Positions 35,686 through 43,596 of a stretch of DNA of 64,000 nt are shown one piece after another. A program made the position numbers and the translations under genes. Origin of the DNA: DASQBT01 sp049578545 (GTDB taxonomy: Bacteria; Pseudomonadota; Gammaproteobacteria; Burkholderiales; Thiobacillaceae); contig JBAUMF010000030.1 of NCBI GenBank assembly GCA_049578545.1, positions 153,907-217,906 of the forward strand, given 5' to 3'. Within the stretch, counting starts at the first letter, position 1. Each line of letters begins with the position of its first letter. The notes beneath the pieces are model-generated. The model saw only the letters and a program-made list of their open reading frames with translations. It was not told where the DNA came from and ran no database searches.

Positions 35686-36951
35686 CTGAATGGCTGTCTG
35701 CACGGGAGGATAGTCTTTCGGAAGCAATACCCACAGGCGGCCATTCTGCCTCATCTTTCCAGCCTGTTCGCCAGCGTCATCGCCAAAGCCCCAGAACAGA
35801 TCGGCTCTCACCGCGCCATTGATCGCGCCGCCGGTATCCTGAGCCATGACCAGTCTGTTCATTGGCTGGCTGGTCAGGGGATAGGTCGTGGACAGAAATA
35901 CCGGTGCGCCCAGCGGGATGAATCTTGCATCTACGGCAATCGAACGTCCGGGTGTCAGTGGTACCCCCAATGAGCCGAGTGGTCCATCCAGGCCATCAGG
36001 TAATTCCCGGAAGAATACATAACTTGGGTTGCTTTCCAGCAATTCGGGTAATTGGTCCGGATTGTTCTTCCCCCAGGCCTTGATGCTCTGCATCGAGGCT
36101 TCCTCAAGTTTTATCTCACCTCGCTCTACCAGAAGCTTGCCGATGGACTTGTACGGATAGCCATTCTGGTCGGCATAACCGATGCGTATGTGCTCTCCAT
36201 CGGGAAGCTCAATGCGCCCGGACCCTTGAATCTGCAGGAAGAACAAATCAACCGGATCTTCCGCCCACGCGATGGCTTTGGCCTTGAAATTGGCTGCCTT
36301 GTTTTCGATGTCGCTACGACTGAAATATGGCACGAGTCTGTTGCCCTCGAGTCGCCCACGCAGGCGCAGATTCTTCAGATCTGGGTATACGCTGGCCAGG
36401 TCAACGACGATCAAATCATCCGGTACGCCATATATTGGGTAGCGGGCGCGCCTGGTAAATCTTCTGTCGCCTTTAATGAGGGGTTCGTAATAGCCGGTAA
36501 TGGTCCCGTCCACACTGTTATCCGGATTGACGGCTGCAAAGGGGCGAAAGTACTGCTCGAAAAAACGCTGCTGAGTGGCGGCATCCTCCTTATCGATGCC
36601 AAGAGCTGTCTCGCACAAAGCCTGCCATGAAGACTGACTTTTCAGCCCCGCGCAGCTCTGCAGGAAAGCAGGCCACGCGCCTTTGACCGATTCCTTTCCC
36701 CAGCCAGGAAGTTCGGCCCACTCGGCAGGTTTCAACTGGCTTGTTGCAGGGGGAACAGGGGGCGGAAGGGCAGGTGCTGGTGGAGCGGGCTCAACTGGCG
36801 CAGGAACGGGCGGTTTGGGAGCAGTTGGCTGGGGTAGTGCTGCGGGTGCCGGCGGGGGAAGCGGCAGTTCTTGCGCGGGCTTCGGAACAGCCTGGCAGGC
36901 CGCAAGAGTAATTGCGGTTACGAGCCACGCAACTCGTTGGTGGATCTTCAT
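35677..36951 (-). CDS. mltA: Membrane-bound lytic transglycosylase A
   Basis: Outer-membrane lipoprotein that cleaves peptidoglycan glycan strands to anhydro-MurNAc. The 424-residue product has a lipoprotein signal with lipobox LAAC (Cys19) and a proline-rich spacer (about 20-75). The MltA domain follows, with DGTITGYYEPLIKGDRR, then VFFRELPDG, and a C-terminal 3D domain with the catalytic-type Asp in AQDTGGAINGAVRADLFWG. The ATG at 36951 starts 2 bases after the stop of a 30-codon ORF. Confidence 0.95.
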   Translation of the reverse strand: MKIHQRVAWLVTAITLAACQAVPKPAQELPLPPPAPAALPQPTAPKPPVPAPVEPAPPAPALPPPVPPATSQLKPAEWAELPGWGKESVKGAWPAFLQSCAGLKSQSSWQALCETALGIDKEDAATQQRFFEQYFRPFAAVNPDNSVDGTITGYYEPLIKGDRRFTRRARYPIYGVPDDLIVVDLASVYPDLKNLRLRGRLEGNRLVPYFSRSDIENKAANFKAKAIAWAEDPVDLFFLQIQGSGRIELPDGEHIRIGYADQNGYPYKSIGKLLVERGEIKLEEASMQSIKAWGKNNPDQLPELLESNPSYVFFRELPDGLDGPLGSLGVPLTPGRSIAVDARFIPLGAPVFLSTTYPLTSQPMNRLVMAQDTGGAINGAVRADLFWGFGDDAGEQAGKMRQNGRLWVLLPKDYPPVQTAIQSH

Positions 36952-36953
36952 GC

Positions 36954-37046
36954 CTATTTTTTCATTGTCCACCAGACAAAAAAGATTAGCAGCCCCAAGG
37001 CAAGGGCTGCTTCCAGAATGATCAGCCACGTGCCATCTTTGATCAT
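36954..37046 (-). CDS. 30-residue single-helix membrane protein
   Basis: A very short ORF encoding MIKDGTWLIILEAALALGLL followed by IFFVWWTMKK: one membrane helix with a charged residue at each side. Its ATG shares one base with the apaG stop (TAATG), and its TAG lies two bases before the mltA ATG, so it is wedged without slack inside an operon. That packing, rather than homology, is the main support. I have an impression of similar tiny proteins in related bacteria. Function unknown; it could help the neighbouring lipoprotein or respiratory enzymes at the membrane. Confidence 0.75.
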   Translation of the reverse strand: MIKDGTWLIILEAALALGLLIFFVWWTMKK

Positions 37047-37429
37047 TAATGCAACACCCTCGGCATGGACAGGGTAAATTCGGCAATTTCGGCGTCGAAT
37101 TTCTGGCCATCCTCGGCCACCATCTGGTACGTTCCACGCATCGCGCCTACCGGCGTACCCATGGATGTGCCGCTGGTATATTCAAATGACTCGCCGGGCC
37201 GCAGAAAGGGCTGCTCGCCAACCACTCCAAGGCCCTTGACTTCCTGGACCCTGTTGTCTGCATCGGTAATGATCCAGTGCCGCGAAATAAGCTGGGCGGC
37301 CACTGTTCCGGAGTTTTCGATGGTAACGGTGTAGGCAAACACATAGCGGTCGGATGCGGGGTCGCTTTGTTCTGGAATATACGCTGTGCGCACCTTGATG
37401 TTGATGTCGTACTTGTTACCTTCAGCCAC
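37046..37429 (-). CDS. apaG: Co2+/Mg2+ efflux-associated protein ApaG
   Basis: A 127-residue immunoglobulin-like beta-sandwich protein. It has YVFAYTVTIENSGTVAAQLI, SRHWIITDADNRVQEVKGLGVVGEQP and the C-terminal GTYQMVAEDGQ, all strongly typical of ApaG. Its biochemical role is unclear; E. coli mutants show cobalt and magnesium phenotypes. It is first in the minus-strand unit apaG-(30 aa)-mltA and divergent from rpe. Confidence 0.95.
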   Translation of the reverse strand: MAEGNKYDINIKVRTAYIPEQSDPASDRYVFAYTVTIENSGTVAAQLISRHWIITDADNRVQEVKGLGVVGEQPFLRPGESFEYTSGTSMGTPVGAMRGTYQMVAEDGQKFDAEIAEFTLSMPRVLH

Positions 37430-37515
37430 GACGGCTCCTTCTGCTTGTCAGCCCTGATTCTATCGCCAAGTGCGGTAAAATGAAGCGGTCCAATAAATTT
37501 TGCCCGGAGTTTTTT

Positions 37516-38199
37516 ATGAATTACCGAATTGCCCCTTCGATTCTGTCCGCCAACTTCGCCAGGCTGGGTGAGGAAGTCGATAACGTCCTTGCGTCTGGCG
37601 CGGACATTGTGCACTTCGATGTCATGGACAACCATTATGTTCCCAACCTGACGATTGGTCCGCTGGTGTGCGAGGCGTTGCGCAAGCATGGCGTGACTGC
37701 ACCCATTGATGTGCATTTAATGGTCAAGCCGGTGGACCGCATTGTCCCCGACTTCGCCAAGGCAGGTGCGACCTACATTACCTTTCATCCAGAAGCTTCC
37801 GAGCATATCGATCGCACGATAGGCCTGATCAAGGAACAGGGCTGCAAGGCCGGTCTGGTGTTCAACCCGGCGACGCCGCTGGATGTGCTGGAATACACCC
37901 TGGATAATATTGACATGGTGCTGCTGATGTCGGTGAATCCCGGCTTTGGTGGCCAGAAGTTCATTCCCTACGTGCTCGACAAGGCGCGCAAGGTGCGCAA
38001 GATGATCGACGAGCGTGGCCTCAACGTCAACATCGAAATCGACGGTGGCGTCGGGCCTGCCAACATCGCTGACGTTGCACGTGCGGGCGTGGATACCTTT
38101 GTTGCCGGTTCCGCCGTATTCGGTGCCGCCAAAGACGGCGACCCTCAGCGCTACAACAGCATCATTGCGGCCATGCGCGCCGAACTGGCGAAAGTTTGA
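37516..38199 (+). CDS. rpe: Ribulose-phosphate 3-epimerase
   Basis: Interconverts ribulose 5-phosphate and xylulose 5-phosphate. The 227-residue TIM barrel has APSILSANFARLGEEV, HFDVMDNHYVPNLTIGP, LMSVNPGFGGQKFIP and EIDGGVGPANI, containing the metal-binding His/Asp residues. The ATG at 37516, after CCCGGAG, matches the family N-terminus (MNYRIAPS). It begins the rpe-gph-trpE run conserved in proteobacteria. Confidence 0.97.
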   Translation: MNYRIAPSILSANFARLGEEVDNVLASGADIVHFDVMDNHYVPNLTIGPLVCEALRKHGVTAPIDVHLMVKPVDRIVPDFAKAGATYITFHPEASEHIDRTIGLIKEQGCKAGLVFNPATPLDVLEYTLDNIDMVLLMSVNPGFGGQKFIPYVLDKARKVRKMIDERGLNVNIEIDGGVGPANIADVARAGVDTFVAGSAVFGAAKDGDPQRYNSIIAAMRAELAKV

Positions 38200-38272
38200 A
38201 GGGATGCGAGAAGCACACAGGGCGCAGGACACAAGATGCTTTCCGGTACCCTGAATCTTGAAACTTAGAGCG

Positions 38273-38956
38273 ATGAATTTCCCGATTTCCATCAGAGTAG
38301 TGGTCATCGACCTCGATGGCACGCTGCTTGATACCGCACCGGATCTGGCCCGCGCGGCTGAACTGATGATGGCTGAATTGGGCAGGCCTTGCCCTTCACT
38401 CGAAGCGATTCAGACATATATTGGCAACGGCGTATCCCGGCTGGTCAAGCGCGTGCTCACCGGACAAATGGATGCGGAGCCTGAACCGGCATTGTTCGAC
38501 AAGGCGCTGGCGGTTTATCAAAAATATTATGGCCAACATATTGCAGACCAGTCGCGTCCGTTTGCAGGTGTGGTGGAAGGACTGGAGGCGATGAGAGCAG
38601 CCGGTTTTCACCTGGCCTGCATCACCAATAAGGCTGAGCAGTTTACCTATCCGCTTTTGAAGGCCACGGGCTTGTTCAACTATTTTGAGCTCATCCTGTC
38701 GGGCGACACCCTGCCCAGACGCAAACCGGATCCCTTGCCTTTGCTGCATGCCGCCAGGCATTTTGGGGTTGATATCAGCCAGGTCCTGCTAATCGGCGAT
38801 TCGCTCAATGATACCCAGGCTGCGCGCGCGGCAGGCTGTCCGGTATTCTGCGTGCCTTATGGCTATAACCGTGGCCGTCCAGTTACAGAACTGGATCTGG
38901 ATGCCGTGGTGCCGACTCTCGTTGAAGCAAGCAAACTGCTGGCAATGGCGGCCTGA
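38273..38956 (+). CDS. gph: Phosphoglycolate phosphatase (Gph-type HAD)
   Basis: HAD-superfamily phosphatase, 227 residues. It has the nucleophile motif VIDLDGTLLDTAPDLA, motif II in ITNKAEQFT, the KPDPLPLLHAARHFG lysine and LIGDSLNDTQAARAAG. Position between rpe and trpE supports phosphoglycolate phosphatase. The MurNAc-6-phosphate phosphatase MupP belongs to the same subfamily and is often annotated gph, so that role cannot be excluded, particularly as AnmK, AmgK and MurU are also encoded in this window. Confidence 0.9.
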   Translation: MNFPISIRVVVIDLDGTLLDTAPDLARAAELMMAELGRPCPSLEAIQTYIGNGVSRLVKRVLTGQMDAEPEPALFDKALAVYQKYYGQHIADQSRPFAGVVEGLEAMRAAGFHLACITNKAEQFTYPLLKATGLFNYFELILSGDTLPRRKPDPLPLLHAARHFGVDISQVLLIGDSLNDTQAARAAGCPVFCVPYGYNRGRPVTELDLDAVVPTLVEASKLLAMAA

Positions 38957-39042
38957 CGTGAGCGTGAATCTTGAACGATGGCGGGGGTGGGAGGACAAGC
39001 CCATTCGTTCAATTTTCACATTCATCCTTCACGCACGCGATC

Positions 39043-40518
39043 ATGACCGAAGCAGAATTCTTTGATCTGGCCCGCCAGGGTTACAACCGGATTCCCCTTA
39101 CCCGGGAATTGCCCGCGGACCTAGATACACCGCTGGCGCTTTACCTCAAGCTGGCCAACGGGCCCTATTCCTATCTGCTTGAATCCGTCGTGGGCGGCGA
39201 ACGCTTCGGCCGCTATTCGATTATCGGGTTGCCGGCTCGCACCCTGCTGCGCGTTTATGGCCATCTGGTCCGGGTGGAAAAAGAGGGGCAGGTGATTGAG
39301 GAGGAAGAAGTTGCCGATCCGCTCGACTTCGTTGAGCGGTTCCTTGCCCGGTTCAAGGCCGCATCACTGCATGGAATGCCGCGTTTTGCCGGCGGACTTG
39401 CCGGCTATTTTGGCTACGACAGCATTCGTTACATCGAAAAGCGCCTCGCTGATATGCACAAGCCGGATGTGATCCATGCGCCGGATATTTTGCTGCTTCT
39501 GACTGAAGAGGCCGTTGTGGTGGATAACCTGACCGGGCGGGCTTCCTTGGTGGTCTACGCCGACACGATGGAAGTGGACGCGTACTCAAAAGCGTTGAAC
39601 CGGCTGGACGAGCTGCTCAAGCAGGCGCAACAGCCGCTTTCGCCGCCGCCCATGGATCCGGTCAAACACGCCGAAGCGGTATCCGAATTTGGCGAGCTGG
39701 CTTTCAAGGTTGCTGTCGCCAAGGCCAAGGAATACATCGCGGCGGGCGACATCATGCAAGTGGTGTTGAGCCAGCGCATGAGCCGGCCGTTTGCCGCCAG
39801 TCCGCTAACCCTCTACCGTTCGCTGCGCAGCCTGAATCCCTCGCCTTACATGTTCTATTACGACATGGGCAATTTCCACATCGTGGGCTCCTCGCCGGAA
39901 ATATTGGTGCGGCTGGAAGACGATACGGTTACCCTGCGCCCCATCGCCGGTACACGGCCACGCGGGGAGACGCGCGAAGTCGATCTTGCGCTGGAACGTG
40001 AACTGCTCGCCGACCCCAAGGAACTGGCCGAGCATCTCCAGCTTCTGGACCTCGGGCGAAATGACGTCGGCCGGGTGGCGGTAACGGGAAGCGTCAAGGT
40101 TACCGAGCAGATGGTTATCGAGCGCTACTCGCACGTCATGCACATCGTTTCCAACGTCGAAGGGAAGCTCAAGCCTGGGATGACTCCCTTGGATGTCGTA
40201 CGGGCGACGTTTCCGGCGGGAACCGTGTCGGGCGCACCCAAGGTTCGCGCCATGGAAATCATTGATGAACTTGAGCCATCCAAGCGTGGCGTGTATGCAG
40301 GATCGGTCGGTTACCTGGGCTTCAATGGCGCGCTTGACCTTGCCATTGCCATCCGCACCGCCGTCGTCAAGGATGGCACGCTTTACGTCCAGGCCGGGGC
40401 AGGTATCGTTGCTGACTCCATTCCCAATAATGAATGGACGGAAACCCAGAACAAGGCGCAGGCAGTTATTCGTGCAGCCGAACTGGTGCAGACGGGTTTT
40501 GAGCCAGGGCGGGACTAG
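39043..40518 (+). CDS. trpE: Anthranilate synthase component I
   Basis: Chorismate-using large subunit of anthranilate synthase. The 491-residue protein has the tryptophan feedback site SYLLESVVGGERFGRYS near residue 50. The catalytic domain carries IAGTRPRGETREVD, ERYSHVMHIVSNVEG, FPAGTVSGAPKVRAMEII and the terminal GAGIVADSIPNNEWTET. The ATG at 39043 matches the family start. Between gph and trpE only 86 bases remain, with no terminator/antiterminator structure. Confidence 0.97.
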   Translation: MTEAEFFDLARQGYNRIPLTRELPADLDTPLALYLKLANGPYSYLLESVVGGERFGRYSIIGLPARTLLRVYGHLVRVEKEGQVIEEEEVADPLDFVERFLARFKAASLHGMPRFAGGLAGYFGYDSIRYIEKRLADMHKPDVIHAPDILLLLTEEAVVVDNLTGRASLVVYADTMEVDAYSKALNRLDELLKQAQQPLSPPPMDPVKHAEAVSEFGELAFKVAVAKAKEYIAAGDIMQVVLSQRMSRPFAASPLTLYRSLRSLNPSPYMFYYDMGNFHIVGSSPEILVRLEDDTVTLRPIAGTRPRGETREVDLALERELLADPKELAEHLQLLDLGRNDVGRVAVTGSVKVTEQMVIERYSHVMHIVSNVEGKLKPGMTPLDVVRATFPAGTVSGAPKVRAMEIIDELEPSKRGVYAGSVGYLGFNGALDLAIAIRTAVVKDGTLYVQAGAGIVADSIPNNEWTETQNKAQAVIRAAELVQTGFEPGRD

Positions 40519-40660
40519 AATGACAATCTTTTGATCTTGGACAGAATTTCATGATTCTTTCCAATTCAATTCAACCGAAGCCGAATAAATAATCTAAGCT
40601 AATCTGGCAGTTAGGTGTTGTTATTTGATTGTTGAAAGCCACTTTAGAAGGAGAGGACAA

Positions 40661-40954
40661 ATGGTCAAGAAAGCACTGATCGTGTTGATGGGAGGATTTC
40701 TAATTACGGCTGGTCCGGTGTGGGCTGGCGACGCTGCGGCAGGCAAGGCGATTTCTGATGGTTGCGCTGGATGCCATGGTGACGATGGCAAGGGTGACCC
40801 ACCTATCGCCGGAATGGCTGAAGCGGATTTCATCAAGGCCATGAAGGACTATCAGTCGGGAGCAAAGGAAAACAAGAAGATGGCAAAAGCCACAAAGGAT
40901 CTGAGCGACGATGATATTGCCAATCTTGCCGCCTACTTCGCGACACTGAAATAG
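40661..40954 (+). CDS. Small periplasmic c-type cytochrome
   Basis: A 97-residue monoheme cytochrome of the c553/c4-half type. It has a signal peptide (MVKKALIVLMGGFLITAGPV, cleavage at VWA), the heme motif CAGCH (Cys35, Cys38, His39) and a C-terminal helix DDDIANLAAYFATLK; a Met in NKKMAKAT is the likely sixth ligand. A strong AAGGAGAGG precedes the ATG. It has its own promoter region and a strong terminator, and splits trpE from trpG, which is not the usual order. Confidence 0.93.
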   Translation: MVKKALIVLMGGFLITAGPVWAGDAAAGKAISDGCAGCHGDDGKGDPPIAGMAEADFIKAMKDYQSGAKENKKMAKATKDLSDDDIANLAAYFATLK

Positions 40955-41021
40955 CTGGAAGGTCGGCCCCAGGCCCTGCTGGAGCTTAAAGGGGCCGGAT
41001 CAGCAGACAGAAAACAATAAC

Positions 41022-41059
41022 CCGGCCAGGAAAATTACTCTGTTTCCTGGCCGGTTTTC
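41022..41059 (+). terminator. Rho-independent terminator after cytochrome c
   Basis: A 12-base perfect stem (CCGGCCAGGAAA at 41022-41033 with its complement at 41043-41054) and a short loop, followed by TTTTCTT. It would end the cytochrome transcript, so trpG needs its own promoter. Confidence 0.9.
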
Positions 41060-41567
41060 TTATTCTCAGCGCAGCTTGATCGATATTTCGCGTTGCCGAT
41101 CCGGGGGCATCTGATCCGCTTCCTGGCAGGACATTCAGCCGAACCATGTTCGTGGAAACCTTATCCAGCATCACTATAGGGGCACCGGGGCGGCGCTTCA
41201 AATCTGACGTTCAATGCGTCTGACTGCTCGGGGTCGTTCAGGGGACCTCAGATTTGCGTCCTGCGTGGCCGCCCAGGCGGCTTGCGGGGACGAGATGCGC
41301 GAAGCCCCACCAACATGCCCGTCTTCGTCGTCGCGCCTGGCATCTGAGCATGTTTCCTGACAAGCGCGGTTCATGGTGGACCTAATCAGATTTTCCTTGG
41401 GTTGGCTTGGTCAGGATTCATTTCCGTCGCTCGGGGATCTGGTGGAAAATAAGCAATTATCAATATCTATCCCTATTTGGGGGATACACTGCATAGGGTT
41501 CATCCATGGCGTTCCCATTTACATCATTTGTTTTCCAGGGTTTGCGTATCGACAGGATGAATGCCTC
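41060..41567. other. Spacer between cytochrome c and trpG
   Basis: About 500 bases with no supported gene. The first part (to about 41360) is GC-rich and of uneven composition. The last 200 bases are AT-richer and presumably carry the trpG promoter. An in-frame ATG at 41373 would extend TrpG by 65 residues, but these do not resemble the family. Confidence 0.4.
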
Positions 41568-42137
41568 ATGCTGCTGATGATCGATAACTATGACAGTTTC
41601 ACCTACAACCTGGTCCAGTATTTTGGCGAACTGGGACAGGAGGTGAAGGTCGTACGCAATGATGAAATCGACCTGCCAGGCATCGCAGGGCTCAAGCCCA
41701 ACCACATTGTCGTTTCGCCCGGTCCCTGCACGCCCAATGAGGCGGGCGTATCGGTTCCGCTGATCAAGGAATTTTCCGGCAAAGTGCCCATTCTCGGCGT
41801 CTGCCTGGGCCACCAAAGCATTGGCCAGGCTTTTGGCGGCAGGATCGTCCGCGCCAGGACGCTGATGCATGGCAAAACCTCACCCATTCATCACCTGGAC
41901 AAAGGCGTGTTTGCCGGGCTGCCCAGCCCGTTTACCGCGACTCGTTATCACTCCCTGGTCATAGAACGCGAAAGCCTGCCTGACTGTCTGGAAATCACTG
42001 CGTGGACCGACGATGGGGAAATTATGGGTGTGCGCCACAAAACGATGGTTGTCGAGGGCGTGCAGTTTCATCCGGAGTCCATCCTGACCGAGCACGGGCA
42101 TCAGCTGCTGGCCAATTTTCTCAGGGAACGAGCCTGA
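41568..42137 (+). CDS. trpG: Anthranilate synthase component II (glutamine amidotransferase)
   Basis: Supplies ammonia from glutamine to TrpE. It has 189 residues with the class I amidotransferase triad: Cys79 in GVCLGHQSIGQAFGG, His168 and Glu170 in VQFHPESILTEHG. The N-terminus MLLMIDNYDSFTYNLVQYFG is canonical, fixing the ATG at 41568. The stop overlaps the trpD start (TGATG). Confidence 0.97.
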   Translation: MLLMIDNYDSFTYNLVQYFGELGQEVKVVRNDEIDLPGIAGLKPNHIVVSPGPCTPNEAGVSVPLIKEFSGKVPILGVCLGHQSIGQAFGGRIVRARTLMHGKTSPIHHLDKGVFAGLPSPFTATRYHSLVIERESLPDCLEITAWTDDGEIMGVRHKTMVVEGVQFHPESILTEHGHQLLANFLRERA

Positions 42138-43153
42138 TGCAGTACAAGGACATCCTCACTTTGTTGCTGGACCGGCAGGATCTGCCGCGTGAAGCCATGC
42201 TTTCGACCATGCGCACCCTGATGAGCGGCGAGTTCACGCCTGCCCAGATCGCCGGCTTTCTTGTTGCACTGCGCATGAAGGGCGAAAGCGTCACGGAGAT
42301 TGCGGCGGCGGCCGAAGTCATGCGCGAGTTGTCGACCAAGGTGCCCCTTGCGGGTGTTGAACATCTGGTAGATACCTGTGGCACAGGCGGTGATGGCGCA
42401 CATACCTTCAATATATCCACCGCTGCTGCATTCGTCGCCGCAGCCTGTGGCGCCAGGGTGGCGAAGCATGGAGGCCGTTCAGTGTCATCGACCTCCGGCA
42501 GTGCGGATGTGCTGGAAGCGCTCGGCGTCAATGTCAATCTGCCGCCGGAAAAGGTGGCACAGGCAGTAAGGGAAATCGGCGTCGGCTTCATGTTCGCGCC
42601 CAATCACCATTCCGCCATGAAACACGCAGCGCCGGTGCGCAAGGAACTGGGCGTGCGCACCCTGTTCAATCTGCTGGGCCCGCTCACCAATCCGGCCGGC
42701 GCCCCCAACCAGGTGCTGGGCGTATTCGATCGCACGCTCACCGGCAAGCTTGCACGTGGCCTCCAGCTACTCGGCAGCCGCCATGTGCTCGTCGTATATG
42801 CGGAAGAGGGGCTTGATGAACTGAGTCTTGCTTCGCCCACCTTTGTTGCCGAACTGAAGGGCGGGCATGTCACCGAGTATGAACTGGAGCCGGGGGTATT
42901 CGGCCTGCCGCAGACCCCGGCGAGTGACATGACCGTCGACGGCAAGGACGAGGCGATTGACATGCTCAAGGCTGCGCTGGAAAACCGGCATGCCGGGGCG
43001 GCGGCCATTGTTGCCCTCAATGCCGGAGCAGCGGTATACGCGGCAGGCAAGGCCGACAGCCTGCAGGAAGGGGTCGCCAAGGCTCAGGCAGTCATTGGAT
43101 CAGGGGCGGCAGTTGGCAAACTGGAAGCCTATGTTCGCTTCAGTCAAAATTGA
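42137..43153 (+). CDS. trpD: Anthranilate phosphoribosyltransferase
   Basis: Joins anthranilate to PRPP in tryptophan synthesis. The 338-residue protein contains the PRPP-binding VDTCGTGGDGAHTFNIST, then ARVAKHGGRSVSSTSGSADVLEALG, FMFAPNHHSAMKHAAPVRKELG and RTLFNLLGPLTNPAG. It overlaps trpG by one base. trpC would normally follow directly; here a GxxExxY-type gene remnant intervenes. Confidence 0.97.
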   Translation: MQYKDILTLLLDRQDLPREAMLSTMRTLMSGEFTPAQIAGFLVALRMKGESVTEIAAAAEVMRELSTKVPLAGVEHLVDTCGTGGDGAHTFNISTAAAFVAAACGARVAKHGGRSVSSTSGSADVLEALGVNVNLPPEKVAQAVREIGVGFMFAPNHHSAMKHAAPVRKELGVRTLFNLLGPLTNPAGAPNQVLGVFDRTLTGKLARGLQLLGSRHVLVVYAEEGLDELSLASPTFVAELKGGHVTEYELEPGVFGLPQTPASDMTVDGKDEAIDMLKAALENRHAGAAAIVALNAGAAVYAAGKADSLQEGVAKAQAVIGSGAAVGKLEAYVRFSQN

Positions 43154-43180
43154 ACCACAAAGGTCACCAAGGGCACCAAG
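43153..43180 (+). repeat. Left inverted repeat of GxxExxY element
   Basis: A 28-base purine/CA-rich sequence (begins AACCACAAAGG). Its inverted counterpart at 43557-43585 matches at 25 of 28 positions. Motifs of the form AACCACnnAGnnCAC commonly flank GxxExxY genes. Confidence 0.8.
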
Positions 43181-43181
43181 C

Positions 43182-43552
43182 TTGGATACCAAACATGAAG
43201 AAGTCGGGAAGGCTATTGTTGAAGCCAGCCTAAGGGTTCATACAGCTTTGGGACCGGGGTTGCTAGAGAGCGCTTATCAGGCATGTCTGGCTTACGACTT
43301 GACAAATCAGGGCCTTCAGGCGAAACGCGAGGTACCCATGCCGGTTACATATCTGCGGCAGAAGCTGGATATCTGCTGGACTTATTGGTTGAAAGTCTGG
43401 TCGTGGTAGAGCTTAAGGCAGTCGAAAGGATCCTGCCTATTCATCAGGCCCAATTGTTGAGCTACCTAGAATTGTCTGGTTTGCGCTTGGGATTTCTTCT
43501 GAATTTCAATGTTCTCCATATGCGCGAAGGCATCAAGCGAATCGCAAATTGA
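43182..43552 (+). pseudogene. Frameshifted GxxExxY protein gene
   Basis: A gene for a GxxExxY-family protein (a PDDEXK-nuclease-like fold, function unknown). The first frame, from a TTG at 43182, gives DTKHEEVGKAIVEASLRVHT, then LGPGLLESAYQACLAYDL and REVPMPVTYLRQKLD. The second frame gives GYLLDLLVESLVVVELKAVE, then HQAQLLSYLELSGLRLGFLLNFNV. The two join near 43370 with a frame change of a few bases lost in the KLD-GYxLDLLVE segment. The GxxExxY signature itself reads GLLESAY. Inverted repeats flank it, and it interrupts the trpD-trpC spacing. Confidence 0.85.
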
Positions 43553-43556
43553 TTTA

Positions 43557-43585
43557 CTTGGTGACCTTGGTGCCCTTAGTGGTTT
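43557..43585 (-). repeat. Right inverted repeat of GxxExxY element
   Basis: The inverted partner of 43153-43180, lying 11 bases before the trpC start. The pair brackets exactly the GxxExxY remnant. Confidence 0.8.
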
Positions 43586-43596
43586 GTATCTAGATC

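Noticed and set aside
38958..39065. Possible trp leader peptide before trpE (frame from GTG 38958 with two Trp codons close together)
   Set aside because: No terminator/antiterminator pair follows, the frame runs past the trpE start, and only two Trp codons occur.
41080..41360. GC-rich stretch before trpG as a possible gene or mobile element
   Set aside because: No frame with a recognisable product, no terminal repeats and no transposase features were found.
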